Shown here piece after piece: positions 1 to 11,113 of a DNA stretch of 64,000 nt. Numbering within the stretch: position 1 is the first letter of the stretch; each line of letters begins with the position of its first letter. Made by a program: the position numbers and the translations under genes. This stretch comes from Phorcus lineatus. Lineage: Eukaryota > Mollusca > Gastropoda > Trochida > Trochidae. The notes beneath the pieces were generated by a model. The model had not been told where the DNA came from. It made no database searches and was given only the letters and a program-made list of their open reading frames with translations. The DNA lies in contig OV121093.1 in NCBI GenBank assembly GCA_921293015.1, forward strand, positions 3,643,027-3,707,026. The letters run 5' to 3'.

Positions 1-343
1 ATACTGTGCATCTTGTACCTTTCTTGCAAAGTCTGTGCTTGAGCTCGCGGTTTCATCATTCTCTTCATTCCACTCATCATTTGCAATATCCATGTCATGA
101 TTCTCATCCTCACACTGCTGCAGATCTGACACAACAGTTTCCAATGCATGTTTTCTTTCACAGTGCTTCCTGAAAGTGTTTATATTTCCAAAGCTGGAAC
201 CACATCCTTTAGCACTACAATGCACTATAAAATTAGGTGCATTTCTATGTCTATATATCAGATGTCTGATCAGTTCTCTTTTTGTGTAAGTAAATACTGG
301 ACACATGCTGCAGTGGTGCATTTTGATAATTTCATGTGAGTTT
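1..343 (-). CDS. Zinc-finger-like exon, partial (runs off the window)
   Basis: The minus strand is open from an AG acceptor at about 344-345 to the window edge, about 114 codons. It shows two C2H2-like units: CSMC...RHLIYRH, then CSAKGC...FRKHCERKH. An acidic Asp/Glu/Asn-rich stretch follows (around DENHDMD and EENDE). Paired fingers followed by an acidic linker are known from a large multi-copy family in fish, cnidarians and molluscs, often tied to transposon-derived genes. A possible donor (AAG|GTACAAG) lies at about 20-14, so the exon may end inside the window. Function is not known; nucleic-acid binding is inferred from the fingers only. Confidence 0.6.
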
Positions 344-1047
344 CTGGCTTTTTGAATTTCTACCAGACATCTGTGAATGATAAATAAGAACCCATTAGAT
401 GCAATTATAAATGTTCAGTTCTTAAACTGACAAGCGGTTAGCATGCATAAAAAGTGTATGTTATTGAACATGATGCAGTGAGTTAAGAAATACAAGTGTT
501 TAACTTTGTGTGTAATTATTCTTCAATACAAAATGCCTGTTGAAATTAATTCTATACCCTTGAGACAGTTTTTTCATGGATAAACTGTTATTGTGGTATT
601 TCCAAACACAAACCCAATTCTTTCTATTAATTTGGCACTTTGCACATGTCATAGATCTACCACTTGCTTTTTTTATCAGTTATTATGCAAAATGTGTTCA
701 GGAAATCATCAATTATTAAGTAATGTGTTCAGTCTACACTAAGTAATGAAAAGCCAAATGATACATCAGGCTTTTAAAAATACTGTTATTATTCACATGC
801 ATGTGGATACTAAAGTATTTTCTACTACAAAATAGTTTCCAACCGAGTTAATAATGTCTTTAAATTTGCCAAAATATATATGTAAAAATAAAATTTGACA
901 ATGTGAATAACCATGTAATTTATTACTTTAACTATTCAAAAATAAGGTTTATTTTTGTTCGATCAAATTTTTAGATTCACATTCTTATTACCAGGAGAAC
1001 AGGCAACATGATGGTATAAGATGGGTTGTTTAAAGTAACCAACATCT

Positions 1048-1073
1048 CCCCCCCCCCCCCCCCCCCCCCCCCC
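1048..1073. repeat. Poly-C homopolymer (26 C)
   Basis: An uninterrupted run of about 26 cytosines in AT-rich DNA. Its length is likely to vary and to be error-prone in sequencing. Confidence 0.9.
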
Positions 1074-1249
1074 AAATTTAACACGTTATTATTTTATATC
1101 ACAAAATAACTTGCTTTTTGTGAAAGTGAGAAATATCAAAACTATGTTGTGTTTGTTTTAGAGGAAACATTGAAACTATAAACTGAATTTAGATCTACTT
1201 AGATATATTCTGTACGCGAAGGCCTAACAACGAACAGTGAAGAATATCA

Positions 1250-1395
1250 TGCGGGATTTTGGCGGCAAAGCAATGTGAGTTGTAAAACATACACATCCGG
1301 TAAGGGGGGTAACTCTTCTTTTCGCAATTGCTACGAGATATCTTTTAGACTCTCCATTTGCGTGTTCGCGTCGGCGGTTATGGTTGATGTTTTTC
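1250..1395. promoter_or_regulatory. CpG-rich patch with an E2F-like site
   Basis: This is the only CpG-dense stretch in the first 2.2 kb. It contains TTTGGCGGCAAA, close to the E2F palindrome TTTSGCGCSAAA, near 1257-1270. It lies about 0.9 kb upstream of the minus-strand zinc-finger exon and could be its promoter. No TATA box or start exon was identified, so this is inference. Confidence 0.3.
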
Positions 1396-2294
1396 CCGTC
1401 TTCCTTTTTTGTTGATTCAATTGGGATGGGAATGTAATCTGCTTACATAGATAACATTCTAGATGTCGAAAATCAGAGAAATATTAATTATCTCTTAGCA
1501 GGTTTATATTCAATTTCACTAATCAAATGCATTAGGGGAAACATCATTGTATACTTATATTCAATAATCTTATTCATTATGAGATATTGTTGTCTAACAT
1601 TTTATTAAAGAAAAATTTGATTTGAAAATGTAATTTTGAAGACAGAATTAGGTATCACTTTTTAAAATCCACAGGTCTCTATCAATTAAATTTCAAAATA
1701 CAACACATTATCACGCGTACATCCTATTTGTTGAAACAAACATTTTTCGTTATGTAAGAGATATTAAAATCATTAATTTTTACTTTGAACATGTAATTTC
1801 ATCAAGGCATACTAAGTTTCTAAACACGTTGAGACATATAAACGTGTTTCAGATGCGATCCGTTTAGAATTTAAACACATTCCTAAACGTGTTTAGCCTT
1901 AAACACGTTTAACACGTGTTTAAAATCTAAGCATCACTTTTACAGTGTTGTTTCAGACTGATATCCGAAAACCAGTCTACTTGGGTCATCTCAGGCACAC
2001 GCTTGTAGTGTTTCACTTCAAGAAAATACTCTTCTTTGAAGCCATTTTGATCAAAAACAACTCTTTTTGGTACAGAATAGCTTATTCAATTGCAATGTGC
2101 TCCATCTGCATCGCAAGTACATTCATTAACTGATAACTCACTATTGATATCAATGATACCAGTCAACTCAAGCATTCGAGCGTTACTGGCCAATAAGCGG
2201 CTAAAGAGTCTCTTTCCATTTGAAGATTACCTGATTGCGGGTCACATTCCAGATGCATTGTCACTTCTTTGAGCTGACAATGTCTTCACCCAAC

Positions 2295-2510
2295 TTTGGC
2301 CCCGCAGGCACACGATATGGCAGCCACGTCGCATCAAGGAAGCACGGAAATTTTGCCGTTCCGTTGCCGTTAGTTCGTAATTGCGCCAGTCCATGGTTTG
2401 CCGGCGACGGTGTCACGTCTTTGCAACGTGGCAAATATATGTGGCAGCATCAACTTAAGCCAAGCAGGCACACGACGTGACGTTGCTGGCACGTCGCACA
2501 TCAAGGAAAA
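2295..2510. repeat. Two imperfect ~40-bp direct repeats
   Basis: Copies near 2305-2342 and 2465-2506 both run from GCAGGCACACGA to CACGTCGCA and then ATCAAGGAA. The DNA between is GC-richer than its surroundings. This could be one end of an unrecognised mobile element. Confidence 0.5.
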
Positions 2511-2753
2511 TACGCATCATCTTATGTTTTAATTAAAATGGAATTTTTCTCTTTACGTTTTGCAACATTTTGTAGTGGAGAATGATCAAGATTTTCAAGT
2601 TTATTTGACAAGACGCGTTCCTCTCTAGATCTAACCTTCTGAATTTAAATGTTTTCATATACATATTACTCAAACGAAATTTCCTCTGAAACCTGAGCAG
2701 GATTTATGCTTAATCCAAGAGTGATATCTAGATCGTGACAATCATTCACTACC

Positions 2754-3044
2754 TTCAGCTTCGGATCAAGAGGTCCGTGGTTCGAATCCCGCCAGGGGCT
2801 CGGCAACTTTGTCTGCAGTAGTGAACTGTTCTACACGCAGTCAGGTTTGGGTGCAATGCTACCCTGAAATTCAGTGCAGTTGCACCCATGGTTCGCTAGT
2901 TCCAGCCGATGCTCGCAGGTTTTACCGCAATGCATAGCCACATTGGTGTTGCAGGCTTTCTCCCTGCAATAATACTAGCAGCCGCGATATAAGTGAAATA
3001 ATCTTAAAAGCGGCGTTAAACACCAACTCACCTCACCTCACCTC
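2754..3044 (+). mobile_element. tRNA-derived SINE, family 1, 5'-truncated
   Basis: Starts inside the tRNA-like head at the anticodon-arm region CTTCGGATCA. It keeps the B box (GGTTCGAATCC), the body and the CGGCGTTAAAC..CACCTCACC tail. The A box is missing, so it could not be transcribed by Pol III on its own. No clear target duplication was seen. Confidence 0.85.
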
Positions 3045-3284
3045 TATTGTTACATGATTTAGATCGTTTGTAAATACAAAAGGGGATGTCTGAGCTTCTT
3101 TTAGGAGTTTGTCTTGGTGGTGTCGTAGCATTGGCTGTTACTTGACATGTTTTTTTCACAGTTATGATGTCTGATATTTGACAGTTTGTCTATGGTGTAA
3201 CAAGTAAGACAACTTACAGTCAAACTGAGTAATTGAGAAGTAAATTTCCAATCAACGATCGATGACATCGATCGTTACACTTGT

Positions 3285-3765
3285 GTCTCAAACAGCGCAA
3301 GGCGCCTGATATAATGTTGTCAAACACGAGCAACAAAAGTAAGGTTCACATGGCTTGCATCTTGTTTTAACACATTTAGATGAATAGATATCTTGGCATA
3401 TGGAACAAATGAAATGAAGCCCGACGATTTCAAATTCTCCCTGGATTGTGAGACAGGAATCATCGAAAAGCTTTTCAAACACATTTGAAGGAATTATTTC
3501 CTGTTGGTTTCTCTCTCATTTCTTTGGTCTACCCCTTGTTGGTCCCTACCCCTTGTTGGTCCCTACCCCCTGAGTTGTTCCTCTGATTAAGAACTCTGTG
3601 CTTAAAGTTTTTATTATTCTGTGGTAGCAAAACTTGTAAAATGATGATGGATAATTACATGAGTTATCACTTCTCACATCTATTCCATAAACATTGAGAA
3701 TTTCCTCCTTTTAATCTGAGTTTAGGATCTCTGGTATCGGTCAACACTTTACATCTATTTGCACA
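3285..3765 (-). pseudogene. Fragment of a RAG1 N-terminus-like RING protein
   Basis: Minus-strand translation gives a RING half-site, CSICQDIYSS then CVKTRCKPCEPYFCCSC, matching the same segment of the larger ORF at 19886-21091 (CHICQDIFSP, CNPCEHYFCSRC). Further upstream, in another frame, EILNVYGIDVRSDN matches that ORF's start, DILNVYGIDIKNDN. Frames shift between the pieces and the second half of the RING is lost. It is therefore a dead copy of the same transposon-borne family. RAG1-like RINGs act as E3 ubiquitin ligases in vertebrates; no function is expected here. Confidence 0.65.
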
Positions 3766-4329
3766 ATTTCCACACATCAATTGCACATTTGCTTTGCGTT
3801 TTTCACTGAGTAACACTGAATATTTGATAGTAATTATATCCAGTTATTTATTTATTTTATTTTTTAGCACATAACAAGTATTTAATATCACACAACAATT
3901 TTAGTAATTAAATTGGATTGAATAAAATGCACGATGAGCTTATTACATAAGAGCTAAATTCAACTGGTTACAATATATATGTACACACATATAAACAACA
4001 AAGTATATAAAAGGCGTAACAATAAAAAATATATTCACCGACATGGTATAACTGAGAAGGAATTACCGATCTGGTATATGCGCAAACTCATCTACAACTG
4101 ATTCACAGATCGTAAAAAGCCCTTTTTAATGTTTTTTGGACAATAAGTATCTTTTTTTTATTTGTTCCCACAGTTTAATACAATCATTCGTATGATGTTA
4201 CAAAACAATTAATGAATATATAACAAGTTATAATGGCAATATGCATTGAGATAGATTGACAAATAGTCGGGGTACTATCAAAGACATGGTAAACAGATTT
4301 CAGTCATGTATATATGTTATAAAAATATT
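3766..4329. other. AT-rich noncoding stretch
   Basis: No coding signal seen. It lies just beyond the 3' end of the LINE fragment to its right and may include that element's decayed 3' UTR. Confidence 0.4.
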
Positions 4330-4435
4330 TTGAATAAAGGTAACCATTTGTTTGAGAATTTAGAAAAGTTATTATTTCTTCTGGAAATAAATTTTTCCAC
4401 AGTGTAAATATCCTTAAGAATGTTTAGGAAATTAC

Positions 4436-4739
4436 CAGTATTTGGAAGTAATTTCTTCAATGTGCAAGTATATATGTATCTTTTATATGTATCTTTTATC
4501 CTACAAGAAGTCGCACTGATGCCAAGGGTTTCCTAGCTTTTGATCCAGCTACATCTTGCATGGTAATCGATGTATCCTGTCCAACACCGTCAATATGGAC
4601 ATCAAGTCCTGTGACACAAAGACAAATCCAGAAAATGTTTGGATTTAACGATTTTATGAACAGCAGTCCATGTGTGCTCGGAAGAAGAGCAGTATTTGGA
4701 AGTAATTTCTTCAATGTGCAAGTATATATGTATCTTTTA
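4436..4739. repeat. 194-bp templated insertion flanked by 50-bp direct repeats
   Basis: A 50-bp sequence beginning CAGTATTTGGAAGTAATTTC is present at 4436-4485 and again at 4690-4739. Between them, 4497-4690 is an inverted copy of 5872-6065, about 1.2 kb away, with one visible mismatch (TAATCG against TAACCG). A 13-bp extra duplication (4486-4498) lies at the left junction. No TIR or poly(A) is present, so it is not a classical transposon. It looks like repair that copied nearby DNA. Confidence 0.85.
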
Positions 4740-5057
4740 GCTGAAAATATTATATGAATCATCAGCGGGTTTTTACATATCTTCCCAAACCAAATCAAAG
4801 ATTTTTGTGATTTCACATGGGTGCATGATATTATTTTGGATTACCCAGCTTTCAATCTGCTTCCAGAAAGTTTTGGTTACCTCCCATTCCCATTAAACAT
4901 GACATAAAGTTTCGCTCCCAACATTACAAAAACTACAAAAAACATTGTCAACAACTTTCATTTTCAACAATTCCTTTTTAATTTAAATGATTCTATGCAA
5001 AAATTTGAATTGAAAATCACAAAGTTTGACATCTTTAATATTGCGTCTGCAAATTTT

Positions 5058-5376
5058 GGGGGCGGGATAGCGCAGTGGTTAGCGCGTTCGGCTTCGGATC
5101 AGGAGGTCCGTGGTTCGAATCCCGCCAGGGGCTCGGCAACTTTTGTCTGCAGTAGTGAACTGTTCTACACGCAGTCAGGTTTGGGTGCAATGCTACACTG
5201 AAATTCAGCGCAGTACCACCCATGGTTCGCTAGTTCCAGCCGATGCTCGCAGGTTTCACCGCAATGCATAGCCACTATAGTGTTGCGGGCTTTCTCCCTG
5301 CAATAATACTAGCAGCCGCGATATAAATGAAATAATTTTGAAAGCGGCATTAAACACCACCTCACCTCACCTCACC
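5058..5376 (+). mobile_element. tRNA-derived SINE, family 1, full length
   Basis: Complete copy: A box TAGCGCAGTGG at about 5068, B box GGTTCGAATCC at about 5112, body, and CACCTCACC tail. The head resembles a tRNA-Arg(TCG) arm (CTTCGGATCA). A perfect 12-bp target duplication, TCTGCAAATTTT, lies at 5046-5057 and 5377-5388. It split the Tx1-like LINE fragment. The intact TSD and intact boxes suggest a fairly recent insertion. Confidence 0.95.
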
Positions 5377-5682
5377 TCTGCAAATTTTATAAATCATATG
5401 CCAGGCAGAAGTTTTCTTATCAAATAAATTTTCCCATTTTTGGCAGATATGAGGTTTAATATTGTCAGATAAGAGTTTGTCATACAAAAGCCTAGTTATT
5501 TAAATTAATCCATTTTCGTGAAACGAATCCACTAACTCCAGCAGAAATAAAGCACAGAATGAATACTAGTATCACTTACATAGTGGGAATCTTATAGAAA
5601 CCATCCACGTGTTAACCGGCATACACTAAAAGCTGGAGTGGAGTCTTCAAAATTTCCTTGGTATGGAAAATACTAGTTTCAT

Positions 5683-6336
5683 TCACGGCGTTCTTACCAT
5701 TGGGAATTTCATAGCTTGAACAGACATTATTTTCTCAATGATGTGGTCTGTCGTCACTGTGCCTGAAATTGGTGGTGTTTTGGTGTGACCTTGTAACCTC
5801 TGAAGAAACTCTTCTTCTCTAATTCCATATTTCATTCCCTTGTCGTACAGATCTTTCACCAAGATTTCAATTGCTCTTCTTCCGAGCACACATGGACTGC
5901 TGTTCATAAAATCGTTAAATCCAAACATTTTCTGGATTTGTCTTTGTGTCACAGGACTTGATGTCCATATTGACGGTGTTGGACAGGATACATCGGTTAC
6001 CATGCAAGATGTAGCTGGATCAAAAGCTAGGAAACCCTTGGCATCAGTGCGACTTCTTGTAGGATAGCCTACTCCCACACCAAGATTCACAGAAAGCTGA
6101 GAAGATCTGAATGACAATGGAAGCCCCCATACGAGTTTCTCCAAAGCCAATTCCATTTGCAAGGCCTCCCATGTAGCAGTTCAATTGCCAGTGTTTTTGT
6201 ACTTGTCTAACAAATCGAACAGAGTTCTTGTGAGAACGAGTCCAATTTGCTTAATGTACGAGGCAAGAGTATTTCTTGTGATCATAGGATGATCCTCAAG
6301 AAGACAACACAGATGGTCCTGATCAAGATGTCCTCG
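5683..6336 (-). pseudogene. Unrecognised ~210-codon coding region with one in-frame stop
   Basis: The minus strand is open through about 6336-5683 except for one TGA near 6181, where TGG (in the context TATWEALQ) would be expected. Upstream of it reads ARGHLDQDHLCC..MITRNTLASYIKQI; downstream reads LVWGLPLSFRSSQ..AKGFLAFDPATSC..IQKMFGFNDF. No known domain was recognised. It is long and protein-like, so probably a degraded gene or transposon ORF. Its 5872-6065 segment served as template for the insertion at 4.5 kb. Confidence 0.5.
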
Positions 6337-6529
6337 GGCTTTACAAATTTACAAATTTAGTATCCGTTGTGTTTGTATCAGTGTTTATAATAGAGAGGCA
6401 TAATTTAGAGAGAAAACATTACATAGATTTCAAATGAAGAATTTGGAATACATTTTCGTTTATAAATTACCAACGAATACGCTGTGACAATAGCATGAAA
6501 TCCAATATTCTGGAAGGCAAAATCGAGTG

Positions 6530-7120
6530 CAAAGGTCTTCACCTGTAGAGTCATTAACTGTCGCAACAGGCTTAATGTACAGTGTAAATAGAATAGGTCC
6601 AAGTACATAGCCTTGAGGAACTCTGTATGTCAGATTTACACGAATGGAGTCAATCCCGTTCACATATACAAAAAGTTACGGTGAGGTATGAAATAAACCA
6701 TGAAAGTATGACTCAATTTAGATAAAAATCAACTTGTAACCGCGATAATAAGCTTATCTTGGTCGATGGTATTGAAAGCAACAGACATTTCTAACAGCAC
6801 TTGGACTGCAAAATTTCAATCATCAACATGCCATCCTAAATGATTGACTACCAACTTCAATGAAGTTAATGTGCTGAAACCAGACCTATGAGCTGGTTGG
6901 AAATAGTCTAATAGGTGACAAAATGTGAGAAGTTCAGTGAAGGAGTGTTGTTCGCTGCCATTTTCAAAAATGTTAGAAAAGTTGAGGTTGGATACTGGCC
7001 TAATAGTTTTTGAGATGTTTCAGATTTAATCCTATCTCAAGTCTAAGATTCACAATCTTCGTTATCATTGGCAATATATGGTGAACAGCTGTATTGGATC
7101 TAGCTGACACCATGTTGACT
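6530..7120 (-). mobile_element. CR1/Jockey-type LINE reverse transcriptase fragment
   Basis: Minus-strand frames give reverse-transcriptase landmarks in order: ILPMITKIVNLRLE, then RPVSNL, then HRSGFSTLTSLKLVVN, then LLEMSVAFNTIDQDKL (the normal catalytic block is AFDTIDH), then VPQGYVLGPILFTLYI. Several stops and frameshifts separate them, and both the endonuclease and the C-terminus are absent. The Asp to Asn change in the catalytic block alone would disable it. An old, dead fragment. Confidence 0.75.
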
Positions 7121-8811
7121 TGATTCTGCAACTTTCTGTGCATCATGAATCGAGGGAGTGAATTAGTATTTAAACCTGCAACTCGCGATAAGGCAGTACC
7201 GCACATTCTTCCTCTCAGCAGGCGTGGCTTGGCCTCGCTGTGAGTGTAGAAGCATGGGTGAAGCACTGTTGGGGAGTCTATATTTAGATAAGCACATGTT
7301 CGCCTAGCTATGTTGAGTGGACAGAGAATTCAGGGTTCATGATAAGTATTACAGCTTACTTATGATAGATGAGCAACATGCAGTTCAACGTACAGGCATC
7401 TTTATCCTGATATTAACATCAGCAGTATTTTCCTGCTCCGTCATCACATATTCCAAGTGAATCTTGCCACATTAATTCCATTTTTAATAACAATCTGTCG
7501 AGCCCAGTCATTTGTCAGGCTCATCAGGTGGATCCAGGGCAAACATTGCTTTTAGCATTGGATTGTTGATTGGCATCTTTAAAAAGATGGCAATGCTGGA
7601 GTTAATGTAGGCCTCTTTTGCCTTTTCCAAGAACTAGAAAACTTTTATCCCTACCAGGATGTTCGTTCTACAGGTATTTTACTTACTTACTGAAAGATTC
7701 CGATCATGGGAGTGGATGTTCACCCTTTGCTTTCCAGATCGTCGTAGATCTTCCTGGTTTCAAACAGTTCATCTCCGCTAATGGCTGTAATCTTGCCCAA
7801 GCGGCGTTTAACAACAATTCACTCACTCAAACAGTTCATGTTTTGAGCACTCACTTCATTTGCTTATGTGATGTGTTGGAAGCTGACAACCTTGTGTGTA
7901 GTATGACCAATAGCAGTAACATCACAGTGATAACTATTTTTCCGACAGGTATGCCTAGCATCTGTTATGATGTTTATTGCTGAAATTCCATCATTGTTCG
8001 AAAGCTCCTTTTCCAGGCTTTCTTTATGTTCTTGTCCCGAACCACTTTGAAGGCCAGCACTTGACTCTATACCTTATCGATGTGTGGTGGTGAGCTATGC
8101 CAGCCCTTAGCTGGACAAGTCGACGGTTTTGAGTGGTTCCAAAACCTGCTGGGATTACATTGTCAGAAAATTTCTTTTGTCGAAGGAATTCAAGCACATC
8201 TTGATTCACAATTTTTATTCAAACTTTGAACACTCATCTTTGGTGGTATTGTTCGTTTTCAGCACTTAAAAAAATAGATGAAAAAAGGAAAAACTTGAGC
8301 GCTGAATTTCTTTGTTCAGAAGAAGCGACCCCACGTGTTTTAAAGACACTTGCCGGTCCCTTTTAAGTCCAGTCATTCTATGGCTAATATGCCTGAACCT
8401 TAAACAAATTGCAACAAAAACAAACTTTTGTTTTTTGTACTCTATAAAGGTTCCTGTATAACATATTAAAAGTATAGAAAAATATCACGAGATTTTTTGT
8501 ATTTGACAGTTTAAGGGATGACGTAATTGTTGCCCATTTCAGTAAATGTGAAGCAATGCAATAAGTCATAAATGTATTAGAAAATAAGCAGGTGTTTTGA
8601 GATGGTATAAACACTTAGGTAGTATTCAGTAGAGCTGATCCCACCTTAATTACTAAGTTTCTTAACAATATAAAATATTGTTACCTCACTTTTCGTCTTT
8701 CACTACTGATCTTGTGTCCCAAAGAAAATCCAAATAGCGTTCCTCCTCCCATACACAAGTGAGTCACATCATTGATCATTCTACGTTATTTAGGAGTTCA
8801 CTATATAACAT
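7121..8811. other. Stretch without a recognisable gene
   Basis: Contains several short ORFs, none with a known motif, and one short SINE insertion at 7773-7827. The rest is AT-rich. Nothing further could be supported. Confidence 0.4.
7773..7827 (+). mobile_element. 5'-truncated SINE (family 2 tail)
   Basis: A 55-bp insertion consisting only of the element's 3' end (CCGCTAATGGCTGTAAT, then GCGGCGTTTAACAACAATTC and a CACT tail). It is flanked by a perfect 12-bp duplication, CAAACAGTTCAT, at 7761-7772 and 7828-7839. This is typical of target-primed reverse transcription that aborted early. Confidence 0.9.
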
Positions 8812-9426
8812 TCAAACTTCAGTCAGTCCACATCCTGTGTGTGGCTTCATGTTCTTTATGAAGTTGGCATGCAGGTAACACTTATCACTATTTGAAAGTA
8901 AGATATCCTGGAAATCTCCTTCAAAGTCACTTTGTGCTGAGTTAGTGCAGCTCACACCTCTACACTCTACACATCCTGGTGAACATTCCAAGCCATGTTT
9001 CCTGCAACTGCATCTTGCTGATGCACAGTCCGTCTTGCAGCTGCATCTAATGACTCGAAGGAGCTGAGGTGGTGCAGGTGGCAAGTAAGTGTGGATTGGA
9101 ACAAGACGATCTTCACAGAGTTCCCAGTCTTGAGCTGCCATTTCAGCTGCTCTTATATCTTTCCAAATTTGTACTTGAAAGAACACTCTCAGGGAATGTT
9201 GTTTAGCTGCTGCTGATGTTGGAGGCAAGTTTTGAGGCTGTACAAATGTGGTGTTGGAGGAGACTTTCTCACGGAACCTCAGATGGCGCAGCTCATCCAG
9301 ACTAGTACCCTTCTTGCCACTGTACAAGATGACCATAGCTCGTTCTCCAGCTGATATTACTTCTTTCTTTGTTGGCCATATTGTGAAAACATCTGCAAGT
9401 TTCTTGAAATAGGGATCAGATTTCAA
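8812..9426 (-). pseudogene. C-terminal part of a CXC-type cysteine-rich multi-copy protein
   Basis: The 204-codon minus-strand ORF ends in a tesmin/TSO1-like cysteine cluster, IRCSCKTDC..RCSCRKHGLECS, then CVECRGVSC. It is preceded by LPPTSAAAKQHSLRVFFQVQ and a Pro-rich LPPAPPQLL. This combination is known to me as a widely repeated invertebrate protein of unknown role; Cys-rich CXC modules usually bind DNA. A SINE (9433-9764) follows directly upstream, and the coding continues on its far side. Confidence 0.6.
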
Positions 9427-9432
9427 TTTCTT

Positions 9433-9764
9433 GGGGGGGGGGGGGGGCGGGATAGCGCAGTGGTTAGCACGTTCGGCTTCGGATCAGGAGGTCCGTGGTT
9501 CGAATCCCGCCAGGGGCTCGGCAACTTTGTCTGCAGTAGAGAACTGTTCTACACGCAGTAAGGTTTGGGTGCAATGCTACACTGAAATTCAGCGCAGTAC
9601 CACCCATGGTTCGCTAGTTCCAGCCGATGCTCGCAGGTTTCACCGCAATGCATAGCCACTAAAGTGTTGCGGGCTTTCTCCCTGCAATAATACTAGCAGC
9701 CGCGATATAAATGAAATAATCTTTAAAGCGGCGTTAAACACCAACTCCATCACCTCGCCTCACC
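9433..9764 (+). mobile_element. tRNA-derived SINE, family 1, full length
   Basis: Complete head with A box (TAGCGCAGTGG) and B box (GGTTCGAATCC), body, and tail. A run of about 15 G precedes the head. A short duplication, TTCTT, lies at 9428-9432 and 9765-9769. It sits inside the CXC-protein coding region and interrupts it. Confidence 0.9.
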
Positions 9765-10360
9765 TTCTTCTACACCCATTGATTTAATGTCACTTCGAAT
9801 AAGATTAGCACTGGTTTCCACAATTCTGAGTTTCTCTGCCTTAGGGTTTTCTTTCTTTGGTAATTGGTAAAACTCATGAAGAATAGCTGCTGCATTTATT
9901 TTCAGAGTTACAACATCAGCTCTACCATTCAGTTCAGCAATGATGACCATGTCACCAAAATGCTCAATCAACCTCTTTTTCATGTATGGGATACTGTATG
10001 GTGATTCATCTTTCAAACATTTCTCTCACCGCGAGGCATAGCCACAATAGTGTTGCGGGCTTTCTCCCTACAATAATACTAGCAGCCGCGACGCATAGCC
10101 ACAATAGTGTTGCGGGTTTTCTCCCTGCAATAATACTAGCAGCCGCGATATAAGTGAAATAATCTTGAAAGCAGCGTTAAACACCAATTCACCTCACCTC
10201 ACCTCACCTCACCTCAAACATTTCCACATTTCCTCAACAAAATCAGAGACAGTTACTTGCTCACTGTCATTCGCTTCAATATATTCTGTAACATGCTGGA
10301 AGGCTTGCCACTTTGAGGGATCTTTAGGTCTACCAACACGGGCCGTTTTGCAAGTGTTAG
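9765..10360 (-). pseudogene. Upstream half of the CXC-type protein
   Basis: The minus strand reads RVGRPKDPSKWQAFQHVTEY, then NDSEQVTVSDFVEEMWKCL, then across a SINE (10024-10213) DESPYSIPYMKKRLIEHFGD and VVTLKINAAAILHEFYQLP. The match on both sides of the SINE shows it was inserted into continuous coding DNA. In family members I remember, a long central region follows this part. Here the next coding piece (8812-9426) is already the C-terminus, so a large internal deletion may end where the SINE sits. That last point is inference. Confidence 0.5.
10024..10213 (+). mobile_element. Composite SINE tail: two partial family-1 3' ends in tandem
   Basis: Two successive copies of the 3' body (CATAGCCACAATAGTGTTGC .. 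CTAGCAGCCGCGA), the second continuing into the CACCTCACC tail. Both lie within one perfect 11-bp duplication, TCAAACATTTC, at 10013-10023 and 10214-10224. The outer TSD means both copies arrived together, probably by template switching during reverse transcription. Confidence 0.85.
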
Positions 10361-10912
10361 GACTTTATAATTGACCAGGAAGTTTGATGAAAGAGGCAAA
10401 GATGAATTCCATAATAAAGTATGTCCTGCAGCACATACATAATGCAGGTATAGGACATGACCAATCTTGTCAACATTAGAAACGAGTAACTTATTCCTGT
10501 ACAACAAAGTATGCGATTCAATTTGAACATGAAAACTCTCAGCTGACTTCACATCTCCAAAGAACAAGGTTTCATCAGTATACTCAGAGTTTAAATCTTC
10601 ATTCTAAGATTCCGATGTGCAATGATTATATCCTTCTTGCTTCGAAGATTGATGAATTTGATTTTCCATAAAGTTGTCAACCAGGTTGATTAAGAGTTTT
10701 GATGTATTCCCATTGAATACTGCCTTGAGGCATGTCCATTTCTTTTCAAACTCTTCCTTTTCCTCTACAGAATGAAAAGTTATCTCAAAATGTTTCCTGC
10801 ATTTGTTGTAGCTTTACAATTTTTCTGAACCATCGCCGAGTCTCTTCTTCACCATTTTTTTGGGTGGGTCAAGATTTAGATTTTTCTTATTCGTGATATC
10901 GGAGAGAGCCAT
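10361..10912 (-). pseudogene. N-terminal exon of a GHxxxWNSS-type transposase-like protein
   Basis: Starts at an ATG at 10912-10910 (MALSDITNKK), with Lys-rich N-terminus, then CRKHFEITFHSVEEKEEFEK, and ends with GHVLYLHYVCAAGHTLLWN and SSNFLVNYKV. Two in-frame stops are seen (after DGSEKL and CTSES). The C..GHxxxWNSS block is the hallmark of a repeated metazoan transposase-like family, also present at 57.96-58.48 kb. Near 10370 the frame changes directly to the CXC-type protein with no splice site seen. This is either a chimeric junction or two elements abutting. Confidence 0.45.
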
Positions 10913-11113
10913 TTTTTTCAAGTGTATATGTGAACAATTCTCAAAGTTGTAGAAGAAATTCACCCCTGGAGTAAAACACAGATGGCACCTGATTGGACAA
11001 ACAATCTATCCAGCGGTTATGATTGGATCCAGTATGCTGACCCACTTTCACTTTTGACAGAGAACTGACTCATAGCCATTTGGCGCAAAATTAGAAGTGT
11101 ACATTTTGAAAAG

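Larger units (their letters stand above)
344..2294. other. AT-rich noncoding stretch
   Basis: No convincing coding signal on either strand. It holds the poly-C run, the CpG-rich patch listed separately, and around 1830-1925 several copies of AAACACGTTT-like words in both orientations, which can pair imperfectly. Short ORFs at 1945-2272 have no recognisable motif. Confidence 0.5.
4330..5525 (-). mobile_element. Tx1/L1-like LINE, 3' fragment
   Basis: The minus strand matches, piece by piece, the C-terminal coding end of the nearly complete LINE at 25976-29938. Shared stretches include ATAAATTTTTCCACAG, CATTACAAAAA and AAGTTTGACATCTTT. The reading frame is broken. It is interrupted twice: by a templated insertion (4436-4739) and by a SINE (5058-5376) that split it after it decayed or landed. 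It looks much older than the LINE at 26-30 kb. Confidence 0.7.

Noticed and set aside
5060-5125. A tRNA-Arg(TCG)-like gene (also at about 9450-9515 and 54110-54185)
   Set aside because: The A and B boxes are those of the SINE head. The same sequence is repeated with the SINE body and tail, and the acceptor stem does not pair.
4995-5201. ORFs reading GIAQWLARSASDQEVRGSNP at several places
   Set aside because: They are chance translations of the family-1 SINE and recur wherever that SINE occurs.
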